Notes: generated by a model not told the origin, from the letters alone. A DNA stretch of 41,917 nt from Acidimicrobiales bacterium (GCA_020628865.1 JAHDEJ010000040.1:1-41917); one strand, 5' to 3'. Shown: positions 20,901 through 26,765, counted from the stretch's first letter. Numbers and translations: made by a program.

Positions 20901-21227
20901 GCTGATGGCACCGTCGGCGCCCAGATCGAGACTTGGGTCGACGACCCGCACAGCCTCGTGGTTGTCGCCCGTCAGATCGATCGCTCCGCCGAGCACCCCA
21001 TTGGTCCAGCTCGCCCCGTCGACGACGCCGTCCAAAGCGTTGCCGGAGCCGTCGGTCGCTGTGGTGCCGGCGCCGTCGTCAAGGCCCCAGCTGAGGGTCT
21101 CACCGCCGGGGGCGGCGAAGACCGACGTGGCCAGCGCAACCGACACCAGGACCGCGACGAGGAAGGCCAGCACGAAGCTGCGCCGATGTTCCCAGAAGGG
21201 GTCGCGTGTGGGGAGCACGGCCTTCAC
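11955..21227 (-). CDS. Giant secreted, membrane-anchored surface protein (LamG, CSLREA/beta-helix, Ig-like repeats)
   Basis: About 3,090 aa from a GTG at 21227. Visible order: signal peptide (1-38, cut near VFAA), LamG/concanavalin-like domain (about 43-255), four CSLREA-type units each with a parallel beta-helix (about 257-1985), nine Ig/He_PIG-like modules of 90-94 aa (about 1986-2796), a Pro/Thr stalk (2796-2855), a cadherin-like module with VLENDVLNG (2860-2955), a TM helix (about 3000-3016) and a basic 74-residue cytoplasmic tail. CSLREA elements read like ECTLRAAIEEANA. No LPXTG signal. The family suggests adhesion or polysaccharide binding; the ligand is unknown. I rejected the upstream TTG at 21293 because it adds a Cys-rich stretch before the signal peptide. 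It lies 113 bp downstream of the HATPase gene. Confidence 0.9.
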   Translation of the reverse strand: MKAVLPTRDPFWEHRRSFVLAFLVAVLVSVALATSVFAAPGGETLSWGLDDGAGTTATDGSGNALDGVVDGASWTNGVLGGAIDLTGDNHEAVRVVDPSLDLGADGAISVSFWMNSSTVPGGSDFHSLVRRRNTNGQPEGYAFYLSGPTPVLTFDLNYSGSADGVSTTAAGLLDGEWHHVVGLIDNTTMELWVDGVQRGTTTKTAHTSSSTEPFVLGTHDQGNQTQFDYEGLLDEVRVYPGLLSPADIADLYDDVLPLIVNSTGVLGDALPGDGNCDTGATNVDGDPECTLHAAIQEANAGLADTIHFNIPATDPGNAGSWWTITPTVGSGGLPDITGATEIDGTTQPGWVDVPVVVIDGTNQTGVSDVVNAKVAMTIRGLSAVNGPDDGFDIDADDVVIDRVHSGILPDGTAAGNTDDGVDAFTAARATIQNSVISGNFESGIILGAADAIVVSNLIGVAPDGVTPRGNTDDGIRFFSGGVDAVIGRPGEGNVIAANGIVGIELDGDPTSATIQSNAIGTDASGTLDLGHGQSGVLFQLTSVNSTVGMAANGTDTAEGNLIMFNGGGTPYSGINVRDSVTGLVSMRGNTIARNDGLGIDLGESNAVSVNDADDVDGGANATLNFPVITAVSEDTPGTLTVDFDHDSVIGAFAYDVYVNPSGPDGTGFGEGQQWLGRLTAAKASLGPESFSHTVSGEAGDVITMTATRVDTTEHTSEFSTWAVAASTTAVVNSTGSTADASPGDGICSTGSVNSAGLMECTLRAAIEEANAAGIVDTVSFDIPSSEPGYDDVNAWWVIADQPPAITTPLVIDGSTQPGTTLNAQAAPNPVTHGLQIMLDGSAHTGALLDFVSGSDGSVVRGLSVVGIAGVPGDTAIRIADAVGVSVVGNHIGLAPDGLTSMPNEQGVAFVLSSSGGVLGGTTPADRNLIATNEIDVAIRDTATGIIVEGNDIGYDASGTIVNTFANDAGIRIGGDATARIGGPAADQGNRIAGSTGGVTIEANAVVTVLGNRITSVNRPAIDLNRDDQTSNDPLDADSGPNDLLNTPEPSSSVNTLGTTTLGYTLDVPAGTYRIEVYSNPGASDPMASPFLGELLHTATLVHPGGGSIADSMTFTGAAGDVITMTATEDLGGGTYGVTSEPSDSIATAGTEAVINSTADTGDNNTGDGRCDTGALNAEGDPECTLRAALEEASVSLLMDRFDFAIPTTDGGYDAVNGWWTIAPATSLPEVETTIDIDATSQTGTVVNTAAAPANQNGRPAIRLDGSALLAADGLRFVSGSSGSELRGFSIVGFTGTNATAVEVVDTDTITIAGNHIGLDPDGQTAGANAEGITVLRSTDVTIGGGNAADRNLIAGNTTHGILLPEDTPGLRVRGNDIGLDNTGATVASTGATVTASSDSSGTIGGVAVNHANRIAGATGIELFDTARFTVLGNEIVATTGPGIDLLGDGASTNDTGDADPGPNDLLNRPEPVSAIESAGSTTIRFALDVPAGSYRVETFVNPSGTHPMPFPQAEQLVATSSILHVGAGSQTFDVIQSVSPGAIVTLSVTEDLGAGTYGVTSELSDSVVVVSDTLTVNSTGDAADSTPGDGRCDTGALNAEANPECTLRAAIEEANGTSIATTIEFAIPVLDIGYDGVNGWWSIATPTNLPALTTPIVIDGTSAGATVNTADAPTGLNSRMTIELDGTTGTATQGIELQAGSDGSEIRGLSIVGFDGGAEYGIRVNGADNVHIAGNHLGMRPDGTTTGANQGAIVLEGGADGTLIGGATPADRNLIAGNNVWGVLASDATATTISGNVFGVDTAAGTVPGTAIHLAVTGTSTATVGGTAFADTNLIVGASATGIVVSDTAVASLLGNAVFANAGLEIDLGGDGPTANDLGDADPGPNDLLNHPELTSAEVTGANIDITFELDVPAGDYRIEFYANPVPSGEGGFLVHSMDVTSTGTALTGLSTTFPGTITDVISATATTDLGGGSFGATSEFSSTIPANGAPVVTPASDRSDAEGDSVLVVASGSDPDGDPLTWSATDLPNGLTMSSTGTISGTVAFDAAGVWNPTIRATDPTGRYDESSFTWTVTNTNRAPSVTDPGDQSSAEADVISLTVAGSDADGDALFWSASSLPDGLTIDSGSGEISGTLSFDAAGTTTVTVTASDGTLATDVTFDWTVVNTNRDPVVSDPPTQTNAEGNTVSFTVGASDPDGQTLVWGAANLPPGLSINSGSGEIGGTLTFASAGTYAVTVTVTDPEGADDQTIFTWQVNNTNLGVTVNNPGDQANAENETVSVFINGSDGDNDPLTWTAGGLPDGLSINSATGEISGTLSFDSAGVSTVTVTATDPGGADDDTTFTWTVTNTNRPPVLVDPGDQTDAENDAVVLTIGGSDPDGDALVWSATGLPDGLTIDTNTGQITGIVGFDAAGTFFTQISAFDGETSTAVQFDWTVTNTNRAPVTGAQPDQVSMEGDVILVSNSATDPDGQTLTWTAFGLPDGLTIDPVDGEISGTLSFDAAGISTVTITATDPEGADDSTTFQWDVANTNRPPALTTLPDQTNAEGNIINLSVAASDPDGDTLTWSASGLPTGLSIDTATGVITGTVPFTAAGTWTPTVSVVDPEFGVDALTFQWTISNTNLGVIVNSPGDQTNAELETISVFINGSDGDNDPLTWTAVGLPDGLSIDETTGEISGTVDGDAAGAWSVEVTATEPNGLSGDAAFTWTITDVNQAPVITQPADLSTIEDDATSFFLAAVDPDGDPITYSASGLPPGVTIDPVRGEISGTPTAAGEYTVVAMVTDGANDAVATFTWTVTPPPVAPPPPPPVTSTLPPATTTTVAPTTTTTPVTVPPVAPSTVAPTTSTTTTTTIPEEDPPDQLAFGLLEANDDTIVIRGNSLTALSVLENDVLNGPVRIVAIEQPSAGEVRLLEDGSLGFVPPPGFAGELTFEYTIEAQDGQISTAVVSLVLAVALDQTVGSAATEEVVEETTDAVATIVDSVGSLVGDVVSIRLSRLQGTMVGFALIVFLVLRVFALRRRETLVEVTGVSRDEALEVMGTDGAPIGLRHDATLWVRGRTGRKSANGREIRVETKHGQAWVEAEAITDTGY
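12840..15270 (-). repeat. Nine tandem Ig-like coding modules (~275 bp each)
   Basis: Each module carries the pattern 'DQ..AE.D....V.GSDPDGD.LTWSA.GLPDGLSID..TGEISGT..FDAAG...VTVTATDP.G' and ends in TxTNTNR.P. Modules 4 (about 14170-14440) and 8 (about 13105-13365) are closest to each other: both contain SVFINGSDGDNDPLTW and both follow a module ending NTNLG. This hints at a past duplication of a four-module block. Confidence 0.85.
15270..20455 (-). repeat. Four tandem CSLREA plus beta-helix coding units (~1.25-1.4 kb)
   Basis: Units begin near 20455, 19040, 17770 and 16510. Each starts with a (V/I)NST...GDG.C.TG...C(S/T)L(R/H)AAI(E/Q)EA element, continues with beta-helix rungs (IAGNHIG.., NRIAG..), and closes with a 'DADPGPNDLLN.PE' segment followed by a beta-sandwich part containing YR.E...NP (units 2-4 clearest). 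Similarity between units is visible at protein level. Confidence 0.8.
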
Positions 21228-21254
21228 CGTGTCGTGCCCGTTGCGACTGGGGGA

Positions 21255-21271
21255 GCGGCAGTGTGGGCCGC
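21255..21271. other. Small hairpin in the leader of the giant gene
   Basis: Arms GCGGC and GCCGC around a 7-nt loop, between the HATPase stop and the giant gene start. A six-base A-run follows on the plus strand, i.e. T's precede the hairpin in the mRNA sense, so it is not an intrinsic terminator for minus-strand transcription. The rest of the 113-bp gap shows no riboswitch I recognise. Confidence 0.35.
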
Positions 21272-21340
21272 AAAAAACCTCATCCCCTCCCAATCGGTGC
21301 GGAAGCCCCAGTTCTATGTGGGTCGAAACGCCTGATTCGC

Positions 21341-22621
21341 TCAGGCAGCCCGGCTGCCCTCAGACACCACCGAGCCCTCCGTCGACGACGCCAGCGGGAG
21401 GAGGAGGGAGATGTGGGTGTTGTGATCGACCCGGTCGTAGCGGAGCTCGGCATGCATGCTCTCTGCCGCCAGGCGGGCTGCGTACAGGCCGTAGCCGAAC
21501 CGACCGGACACGAGATTGTTGCGAAGCGCGAAGTCTCGTTCTTCGAAGATCGCCGTTCGGACGACTTCGGGCAGTCCCTCACCGGCATCGATCACGCTTG
21601 CGACGACTCGATCGTCGACCGTGCCGATGCGAATCGAGATCGGGTGTGAGCCGTGCTGGAGCGAGTTCCGGGTCAGTTCGTTCAACACGAGCGCGACCTC
21701 GACCGAGTCACCCTGGGCCAGCGGCGGTTTGCGATCCGACTCGACCACGATCAGACGCTCACCGACCGAGGCTCGAACCTCGTGCGCAACGGCGAGCACG
21801 TCGACCGGCTCACTCCTCCAACGGTGCGTCGCTCCGTTGGCCGTTGCCAGGTGTTCGAGGCGAAGCAGCGATCGACGTAGCGCCTCATCGCGTTCCTCGG
21901 AGCCATCGTCGCGAAACAGCTGGCTACGGATGGTCTGGGTCTCGGCCTGGATCGCCATGGCGCCTGCGGTCACCCGGTTGCGAACCCGGTTCGCGTCGAA
22001 TTCCAGCTCTCGGGTGTAGCGCGGAATGTTGCGCAACGATTCGAAGACATAGAGCGCCGCGGACGGCACGACGAAAGCGACGACGAAGGTCGCAAGCGAA
22101 CCGATGAGGTTCATCAGGTCGTTGCTGGATTCCAGCGCCGTGATTGCGGTCTCCTGTCGCTCGCGCAGGATCCCGGCAAGCGCTTCGAACGTCTCTCCGG
22201 TGCGAATTTCTGCGGAGACGTTCGCCTCGGGCTGCGGCGTCTCGAGGCTCAGAAGCCTCGCCTGGTCGCCGGCGGCGTCGTTGAACGACTCGTAGGCTTC
22301 GAGGAGTTCCGCGTCGGCGTCGGCCGCATCGAGCGATTCTCCAAGCAGCGCCAGCGTGTCCAGCGCGTTTGCGATCGAGGCGTCGATCACGTCCGGTTGC
22401 GCCAACTCGCCGGAGACGAGCCGCGACGCAATGGAGAGCTCGGCTCGGGAAATGCTCGTGATACGGAGATTCTCGGTGGTCTGGATCGACGCCTCGGCGT
22501 TGATCGACACCGAACGTGCCTGCACGGCCACAGCGAACACGGCGAGCGAAAGCAGAACGAGCGTGATTCCGCCGACGAGCGACACGCGGAACGCGCGGGA
22601 GGAGCCGGTTGTTCGCCTCAT
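21341..22621 (-). CDS. Membrane sensor protein with HATPase domain, no obvious phospho-acceptor His
   Basis: A 426-aa protein: TM1 (about residues 12-34), a helical extracytoplasmic sensor of ~130 residues, TM2 (about 170-195), a linker helix, then a GHKL ATPase domain with N-box LNELTRNSLQHG, G1-like DAGEGLP and G2-like GRFGYGLYAAR. Where a HisKA H-box would sit, the sequence reads NRVRNRVTAGAMAIQAE, with no His. It may be an atypical kinase or an ATP-binding signalling partner. The ATG at 22621 overlaps the TGA of the diguanylate cyclase (ATGA), so the two are translationally coupled. No response regulator gene is nearby. Confidence 0.85.
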   Translation of the reverse strand: MRRTTGSSRAFRVSLVGGITLVLLSLAVFAVAVQARSVSINAEASIQTTENLRITSISRAELSIASRLVSGELAQPDVIDASIANALDTLALLGESLDAADADAELLEAYESFNDAAGDQARLLSLETPQPEANVSAEIRTGETFEALAGILRERQETAITALESSNDLMNLIGSLATFVVAFVVPSAALYVFESLRNIPRYTRELEFDANRVRNRVTAGAMAIQAETQTIRSQLFRDDGSEERDEALRRSLLRLEHLATANGATHRWRSEPVDVLAVAHEVRASVGERLIVVESDRKPPLAQGDSVEVALVLNELTRNSLQHGSHPISIRIGTVDDRVVASVIDAGEGLPEVVRTAIFEERDFALRNNLVSGRFGYGLYAARLAAESMHAELRYDRVDHNTHISLLLPLASSTEGSVVSEGSRAA

Positions 22622-24204
22622 GCGGCCCTCGTCGCCTCTTCGGCCGATGCGAGGCGGACGCCGCCGCCCTCCCGCTTTGCCTCATACATGGCGGTGTCGG
22701 CCGCAGTGATGAGCTGATCCGTGTCGCCGCCAGCCGAGGTTTGCACCGCAAGGCCGATGCTGGCCCCGAGACGTGCCGGCTTTCCATCGGCGATCAGCGG
22801 TTCTCGGATTGCGTCCTCGAAGGCTTCGCCCATGGCGATCAGCGCGGCGAGGTCGCCGGCACGATCCGCGTCGGCGAGGATGATGAACTCGTCGCCACCC
22901 ATGCGGCCGACGAGCTGGTGGTCATCGGCCAGGGACCGGAGTCGGTCGCCGACGGATCGGAGCGCGTCGTCGCCCGCCCGGTGACCGAGCGTGTCGTTGA
23001 TCTCCTTGAAGCCGTCCAGGTCGATGAAGAAGACCGCTGAGCGTTCTCCGGACGTCAGGCGCAAGTGCAGGGACTCCCGCACCCAGTTTCGGTTGGCGAG
23101 GCCGGTGAGGCCGTCGTGTCGGGTCTCATGCTCGAGCTGGGCTGCGTGTCGACGCGCGTCGCCGAGCAGAAGTGCAATGCGGTGGAGTTCGCGCATCTGC
23201 TCCGCCAGGAGCTCGAGGGCGCGGACCTCGGCTTCGGTACGGGCCGCGCGGCTCCACACCCGGAGGACCTCCTGGACTTCGCGGTCCGGGCTGGTCACCT
23301 GCACCGCCCAGCCGGCGGACAGCCCGAGGATCTCGATCTCCCGTTGCGTCTGGGCGTCGTCGGGCGGGACCGGGGTCAGTCGGTCGAGCGCGTCGTTCGC
23401 GAGCAGTTCGGGATGCGGGCTCTCGAGTGCACCGATCGACTTCGCATGGACGACCGTCCACGCTTCTGGACCGGAGCGGCGAACAACATCCGCCTGGTCG
23501 AAGCCCATGGAGAGGGCAGAGGTGAGGGCAACGTCGAGAACGGCGTCGGGATCCTTCGCCTGCGACATCTCGCTTGCCGCCCAACTCACCCGTCGGAGCT
23601 GATCCGAGATCTCGTCGGCGTCCTGTTTCGCCTGGTCGAGCTGCTCCACCCGGCGCTGGCTGGAATCCGACAGGAGCGAGGCCGGGCCACTCAGAAGGAA
23701 CACGGCCATCAGCTGCTGGAAGGCGAGGGCAAACGCATCCGAGCTGCTGTCGGCCTTGACGAGGAGCTGCATGGCGAGAAACGCCAGCGAGACACCGAAC
23801 CAGACCACGGCGGCAGGTACCAGCGAGAAGAGCACGGCGGTCTCGACCACGGGGAACATCAACGCAAGCCAGGCGAGCGGCGTCGACGACGTGTCGATCG
23901 CGCCGAGCACCGACACGGCAAGCGCCGAGTCCATCACGACGACGGCTGCCGTGGTGTCATGCGGCGAGTCCGGGCGGGCCCGAACCGTTCGGAAGGTGCG
24001 CACACCGTGGACGAACGGGACGAAGGCGAGCGCAATGGCGACCATCAGGAGACGATTCGCCTCGTCATCGAACAACGAAACGCCGAAGCCGCCGATGGCG
24101 ACCATCGCCAGCAGGATGCGTGCGAGCGCGAGGGCACCCAACACCGTTGCCGTCGAGGTCGACCGGGCCAACCCCGACACCCCTGCAGTACGTTCCGACA
24201 CCAC
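22618..24204 (-). CDS. Membrane diguanylate cyclase (GGDEF)
   Basis: A 528-aa protein expected to make c-di-GMP from two GTP. The N-terminal ~190 residues hold about six TM helices (MASE-like), followed by a helical linker, a GAF-like region (about 205-330), a coiled segment, and the GGDEF domain starting near HDGLTGLANR. The active-site motif is intact, GGDEF at about 436-440 (GRMGGDEFIIL), with the metal-binding FIDLDGFKEIND. The usual inhibitory I-site RxxD is replaced by DDHQ, so product feedback through that site is unlikely. Start is GTG at 24204 or the adjacent GTG at 24201. No EAL domain. First gene of a probable three-gene minus-strand run. Confidence 0.93.
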   Translation of the reverse strand: MVSERTAGVSGLARSTSTATVLGALALARILLAMVAIGGFGVSLFDDEANRLLMVAIALAFVPFVHGVRTFRTVRARPDSPHDTTAAVVVMDSALAVSVLGAIDTSSTPLAWLALMFPVVETAVLFSLVPAAVVWFGVSLAFLAMQLLVKADSSSDAFALAFQQLMAVFLLSGPASLLSDSSQRRVEQLDQAKQDADEISDQLRRVSWAASEMSQAKDPDAVLDVALTSALSMGFDQADVVRRSGPEAWTVVHAKSIGALESPHPELLANDALDRLTPVPPDDAQTQREIEILGLSAGWAVQVTSPDREVQEVLRVWSRAARTEAEVRALELLAEQMRELHRIALLLGDARRHAAQLEHETRHDGLTGLANRNWVRESLHLRLTSGERSAVFFIDLDGFKEINDTLGHRAGDDALRSVGDRLRSLADDHQLVGRMGGDEFIILADADRAGDLAALIAMGEAFEDAIREPLIADGKPARLGASIGLAVQTSAGGDTDQLITAADTAMYEAKREGGGVRLASAEEATRAA

Positions 24205-24263
24205 ATCTTCCAGTCGGAGTCTGAAAGGCGGGCTTTAGAGACTTGTTCGAGGAACCTCTGCGC

Positions 24264-24269
24264 GAGAAT
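24264..24269 (+). promoter_or_regulatory. Possible -10 element GAGAAT of the DNA ligase gene
   Basis: GAGAAT ends 6 nt before the GTG at 24276, the same spacing as the clearer TAnnnT elements in this window; a weaker match. Confidence 0.3.
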
Positions 24270-24275
24270 CGTCCT

Positions 24276-25787
24276 GTGGACCCGCTGTTTCTGTCCGATC
24301 TCGTGCTGACCGCAGCGTCCGTCGCCGAAACCGGCTCGCGCAAGGAGAAGTCCGAGCATCTGGCGGCGCTGTTGCAATCCGCGTCGCCCGAGGAGCTTCC
24401 GATCGTCGTCGGGTTCTTCGTGGGCGAGCTCCGTCAGGGACGGATCGGCGTCGGCTGGTCCACGATGGCCGGTATCGAGGGCGATGCTGCGGCCACCTCG
24501 TTGGTCACGGTCGGCGAGGTCGACGAACGGCTGACAGAGGTCGCGGCGATGGTCGGGGAGGGGTCACGGGGTGACCGCGAACGCGCCCTCACCGAGTTGT
24601 TCTCCCGGCTCCGGCCGGAGGAGGCCGAGTTCCTCCGCGCCGTGCTCACCGGCGGGCTCCGGCTCGGTTCGCTCGAGGGCGTGATGGTGGATGGCATCGC
24701 GAAAGCGAACGGGGTTCCGGCCGCCGTGGTTCGCCGGGCCGCCATGCTCTCCGGTGATCTCGGCGCCATGGCGGTGGTTGCCGCCGAGGACGGGCGAGCC
24801 GGCTTGGAAGCCGTGGGTCTTCGGGTCGGTCGGGGCGTGCAGCCGATGCTCGCGTCGACGGCGGCGTCGGTCGAAGCGGCCATGGAGGAGCTCGACGGCC
24901 CGGTCAGCATTCAGGCGAAACTCGACGGGATCCGCATCCAGGCGCACAAGTCGGGAGACGACGTCCGGCTCTTCACCCGCAACCTCAACGACGTGACGGA
25001 ACGGTTGCCCGGAGTTGCGGATCTGGTGCGTCGCCTCGATGCGACAACCGCGGTGCTCGATGGCGAGGTCGTCGGCCTGGCCGAGGACTCGCCCGAGCTG
25101 TTCCAGGACACCGCCTCGACCTTCAGCTCCGGAGGGTCCTCCGGTCGGGTCGAACTCGTCGTCCGCTTCTTCGACCTTCTCCACATCGATGGCGTCGACC
25201 GGATCGACGCGCCATTGTCGGACCGACTCGACGAGTTGGCGCGTCTCGTCGGCGACGACATGGTCGAAGGGATCGTGACCGCAGATCCGGTCGAGGGTGC
25301 GGCGTTCAACGAGCGCGTGTTGGCCGCAGGACAGGAAGGCGTGATGGTGAAGGACCTGACGTCGACCTACGCAGCCGGGCGCCGCGGCAAGACGTGGCGC
25401 AAGGTCAAACCCGTGCACACGTACGACCTCGTCGTGCTCGGCGCAGAGTGGGGGCACGGCCGCCGGACCGGATGGCTGTCGAACCTACACCTGGGGGCTC
25501 GAGACGGCGATGGGTTCGTGATGGTCGGCAAGACCTTCAAGGGGCTGACCGACGCACTGCTGGAGTGGCAGACGGCGGCGCTGCTCCAACGCGAGGTCCG
25601 CCGCGAGGGCATCACCGTCTTCGTCGAGCCCACGCTCGTCGTCGAGATCGCCATCGATGGGGTGCAACGGTCCACGACGTATCCCGGCGGTCTGGCGCTG
25701 CGGTTCGCCCGGGTGAAGGGCTACCGAGAGGACAAGACGCCGGCAGCGTCGGACACGTTGGATGCGCTCCGACGGAGGCTCGACTGA
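24276..25787 (+). CDS. ligB: ATP-dependent DNA ligase, LigB type
   Basis: A 503-aa enzyme that seals nicks in duplex DNA using ATP. It has an N-terminal DNA-binding domain (about residues 1-190), the adenylation domain with the lysine motif K215 in AKLDGIRIQ, then DGEVVGL (motif III), FFDLLHIDG (IIIa), EGVMVKD (IV), KTWRKVKPVHTYDLVV (V), and the OB domain with HLGARD and YPGGLALRFARV. Length and motifs match mycobacterial/actinobacterial LigB, a repair ligase that supplements LigA. I prefer the GTG at 24276 over a TTG at 24243, because family members begin with a LxDV/LSDL-like segment right at the start. Its stop abuts the convergent sixA stop with no gap. Confidence 0.95.
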   Translation: MDPLFLSDLVLTAASVAETGSRKEKSEHLAALLQSASPEELPIVVGFFVGELRQGRIGVGWSTMAGIEGDAAATSLVTVGEVDERLTEVAAMVGEGSRGDRERALTELFSRLRPEEAEFLRAVLTGGLRLGSLEGVMVDGIAKANGVPAAVVRRAAMLSGDLGAMAVVAAEDGRAGLEAVGLRVGRGVQPMLASTAASVEAAMEELDGPVSIQAKLDGIRIQAHKSGDDVRLFTRNLNDVTERLPGVADLVRRLDATTAVLDGEVVGLAEDSPELFQDTASTFSSGGSSGRVELVVRFFDLLHIDGVDRIDAPLSDRLDELARLVGDDMVEGIVTADPVEGAAFNERVLAAGQEGVMVKDLTSTYAAGRRGKTWRKVKPVHTYDLVVLGAEWGHGRRTGWLSNLHLGARDGDGFVMVGKTFKGLTDALLEWQTAALLQREVRREGITVFVEPTLVVEIAIDGVQRSTTYPGGLALRFARVKGYREDKTPAASDTLDALRRRLD

Positions 25788-26249
25788 CTAGAAGGGTCCG
25801 AGGAACTCGGCGAGGACCGGGTCGCCGCCCTTCACTTCGATCTTCCAGGTGCTGCCTTTCGCCCATCCGCGCTGGCCGGAGATGACCATGCCTTCTCGGG
25901 CGAGCGTCTGAATGGCGTCGGGAATGATGTCGCCGTGGCTGCAGAGCGCAGCGGTGACCCCATCGCGTGCGAGGTCGCGGCACAGGTCGACGGCTGCCCG
26001 GGCGCTCTGGCCTTCGAGCAGTGCGGGATGGTCTTCGACCGGGAGCGACAGGCGGGCGGCGAGGGGGCCGACCGTTTGGCTGCACCGTGTGGCTCGACTG
26101 GTGAGCACCCGCGTGATGCCGGCGTCGGCGAAGCGGTCGGCGATGTCGTTCGCCTGGGTCTGGCCCGTGGGATCGAGCGGACGTTCGAGGTCGTTGGGGT
26201 CCGATCCGCGGACTCCGGCGTTGGCGTGGCGGATCAGGTAGATCGTCAT
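25788..26249 (-). CDS. sixA: SixA-type histidine phosphatase
   Basis: A 153-aa single-domain member of the histidine phosphatase superfamily. The catalytic RHG-type motif is R7-H8 in LIRHANAG, the second arginine is in TSRATRCSQT, and the second catalytic His is in CSHGD. Short RHANAG proteins are typically SixA-like phosphohistidine phosphatases, but several have other phosphoester substrates, so the specific activity is inferred. ATG 26249 is preceded by TACACT 8 nt upstream. Convergent with ligB, and upstream of it on the same strand is the unknown gene at 26289. Confidence 0.88.
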   Translation of the reverse strand: MTIYLIRHANAGVRGSDPNDLERPLDPTGQTQANDIADRFADAGITRVLTSRATRCSQTVGPLAARLSLPVEDHPALLEGQSARAAVDLCRDLARDGVTAALCSHGDIIPDAIQTLAREGMVISGQRGWAKGSTWKIEVKGGDPVLAEFLGPF

Positions 26250-26257
26250 CGCTCAGC

Positions 26258-26263
26258 AGTGTA
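26258..26263 (-). promoter_or_regulatory. -10 element TACACT of the sixA gene
   Basis: TACACT on the minus strand ends 8 nt before the ATG at 26249, within the 39-bp gap to the neighbouring gene. Confidence 0.55.
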
Positions 26264-26288
26264 GGTCGACGCCGCGTGGCTCACGGAA

Positions 26289-26612
26289 TCACGCAGCGAT
26301 GGCGAGTTCGGTGTCGTCGTCGGCCGTGTCGGCATCGTCGCGTTCGAACAGATGCGACAGGTCCGGCATGGAGGAGAGCGGGCCGCGGTGCTGCCAGATC
26401 ACCTTCTTGGAACCGATGGGTTTGAACCAGATTCGCACCACGTCGTTGCGGCCGATGATGGTCTTCAGCCAGCGTTCCACGGTGCGCTGCGAACCTCCGG
26501 GGAAGTCTTCGGACAGGTACTGGCGGGCGGTCTCGACGCCGGCGCCGAGCCCATCGACGGCGCTCCCACGCATCCGCTCCGGATCAAGTTCAAGAATCGT
26601 TGCATCACTCAC
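26289..26612 (-). CDS. Small protein, unknown function
   Basis: A 107-aa soluble protein from a GTG at 26612. The frame is open far upstream, but that stretch lies opposite the lhr gene and is not plausible. Visible features: an acidic N-terminal half, a basic/aromatic core (SQRTVERWLKTIIGRNDVVRIWFKPIGSKKVIWQHRG) that could be a compact beta-rich or DNA-binding fold, and an acidic C-terminus (ERDDADTADDDTE). I do not recognise a family. It is divergent from lhr. The start is supported by a promoter-like segment almost identical to that in front of lhr (26610-26629). Confidence 0.65.
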   Translation of the reverse strand: MSDATILELDPERMRGSAVDGLGAGVETARQYLSEDFPGGSQRTVERWLKTIIGRNDVVRIWFKPIGSKKVIWQHRGPLSSMPDLSHLFERDDADTADDDTELAIAA

Positions 26613-26629
26613 GAAAGGCACAGTCGGAC
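26610..26629 (-). promoter_or_regulatory. Promoter/start segment of the unknown gene, mirror copy of the lhr one
   Basis: Minus-strand sequence GTCCGACTGTGCCTTTCGTG, ending in the start codon GTG. It equals the plus-strand segment at 26746-26765 except for two single-base indels. Confidence 0.5.
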
Positions 26630-26745
26630 CCCAACATCCGAAGTTGAGGAGGATCCAAGAATCGCAACAAGCACTTCTCAAGCCAGGCCCCGAAACGCCG
26701 TAAGTGACGAGGCCGCCAGGCCGAGGAACGGCGATGTCACACCCC

Positions 26746-26765
26746 GTCCGTACTGTGCTTTCGTG
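26746..26765 (+). promoter_or_regulatory. Promoter/start segment of lhr with TACTGT -10
   Basis: GTCCGTACTGTGCTTTCGTG, in which TACTGT (26751-26756) is the -10, 6 nt before the GTG at 26763. It is the inverted twin of 26610-26629, 116 bp away across the divergent intergenic region. Confidence 0.55.

Noticed and set aside
21255-21271. Intrinsic terminator
   Set aside because: In the mRNA sense of the local genes the T-run precedes the hairpin and does not follow it.
21228-21340. c-di-GMP riboswitch upstream of the giant gene
   Set aside because: I compared it with GEMM-I and GEMM-II hallmarks and found no matching conserved core; only a small hairpin at 21255-21271.
26352-26762. N-terminal extension of lhr, and a long extension of the divergent 26289 gene
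   Set aside because: Both open frames persist only by composition; the extended part of each lies opposite the other gene, and good promoters with start codons sit at 26763 and 26612.
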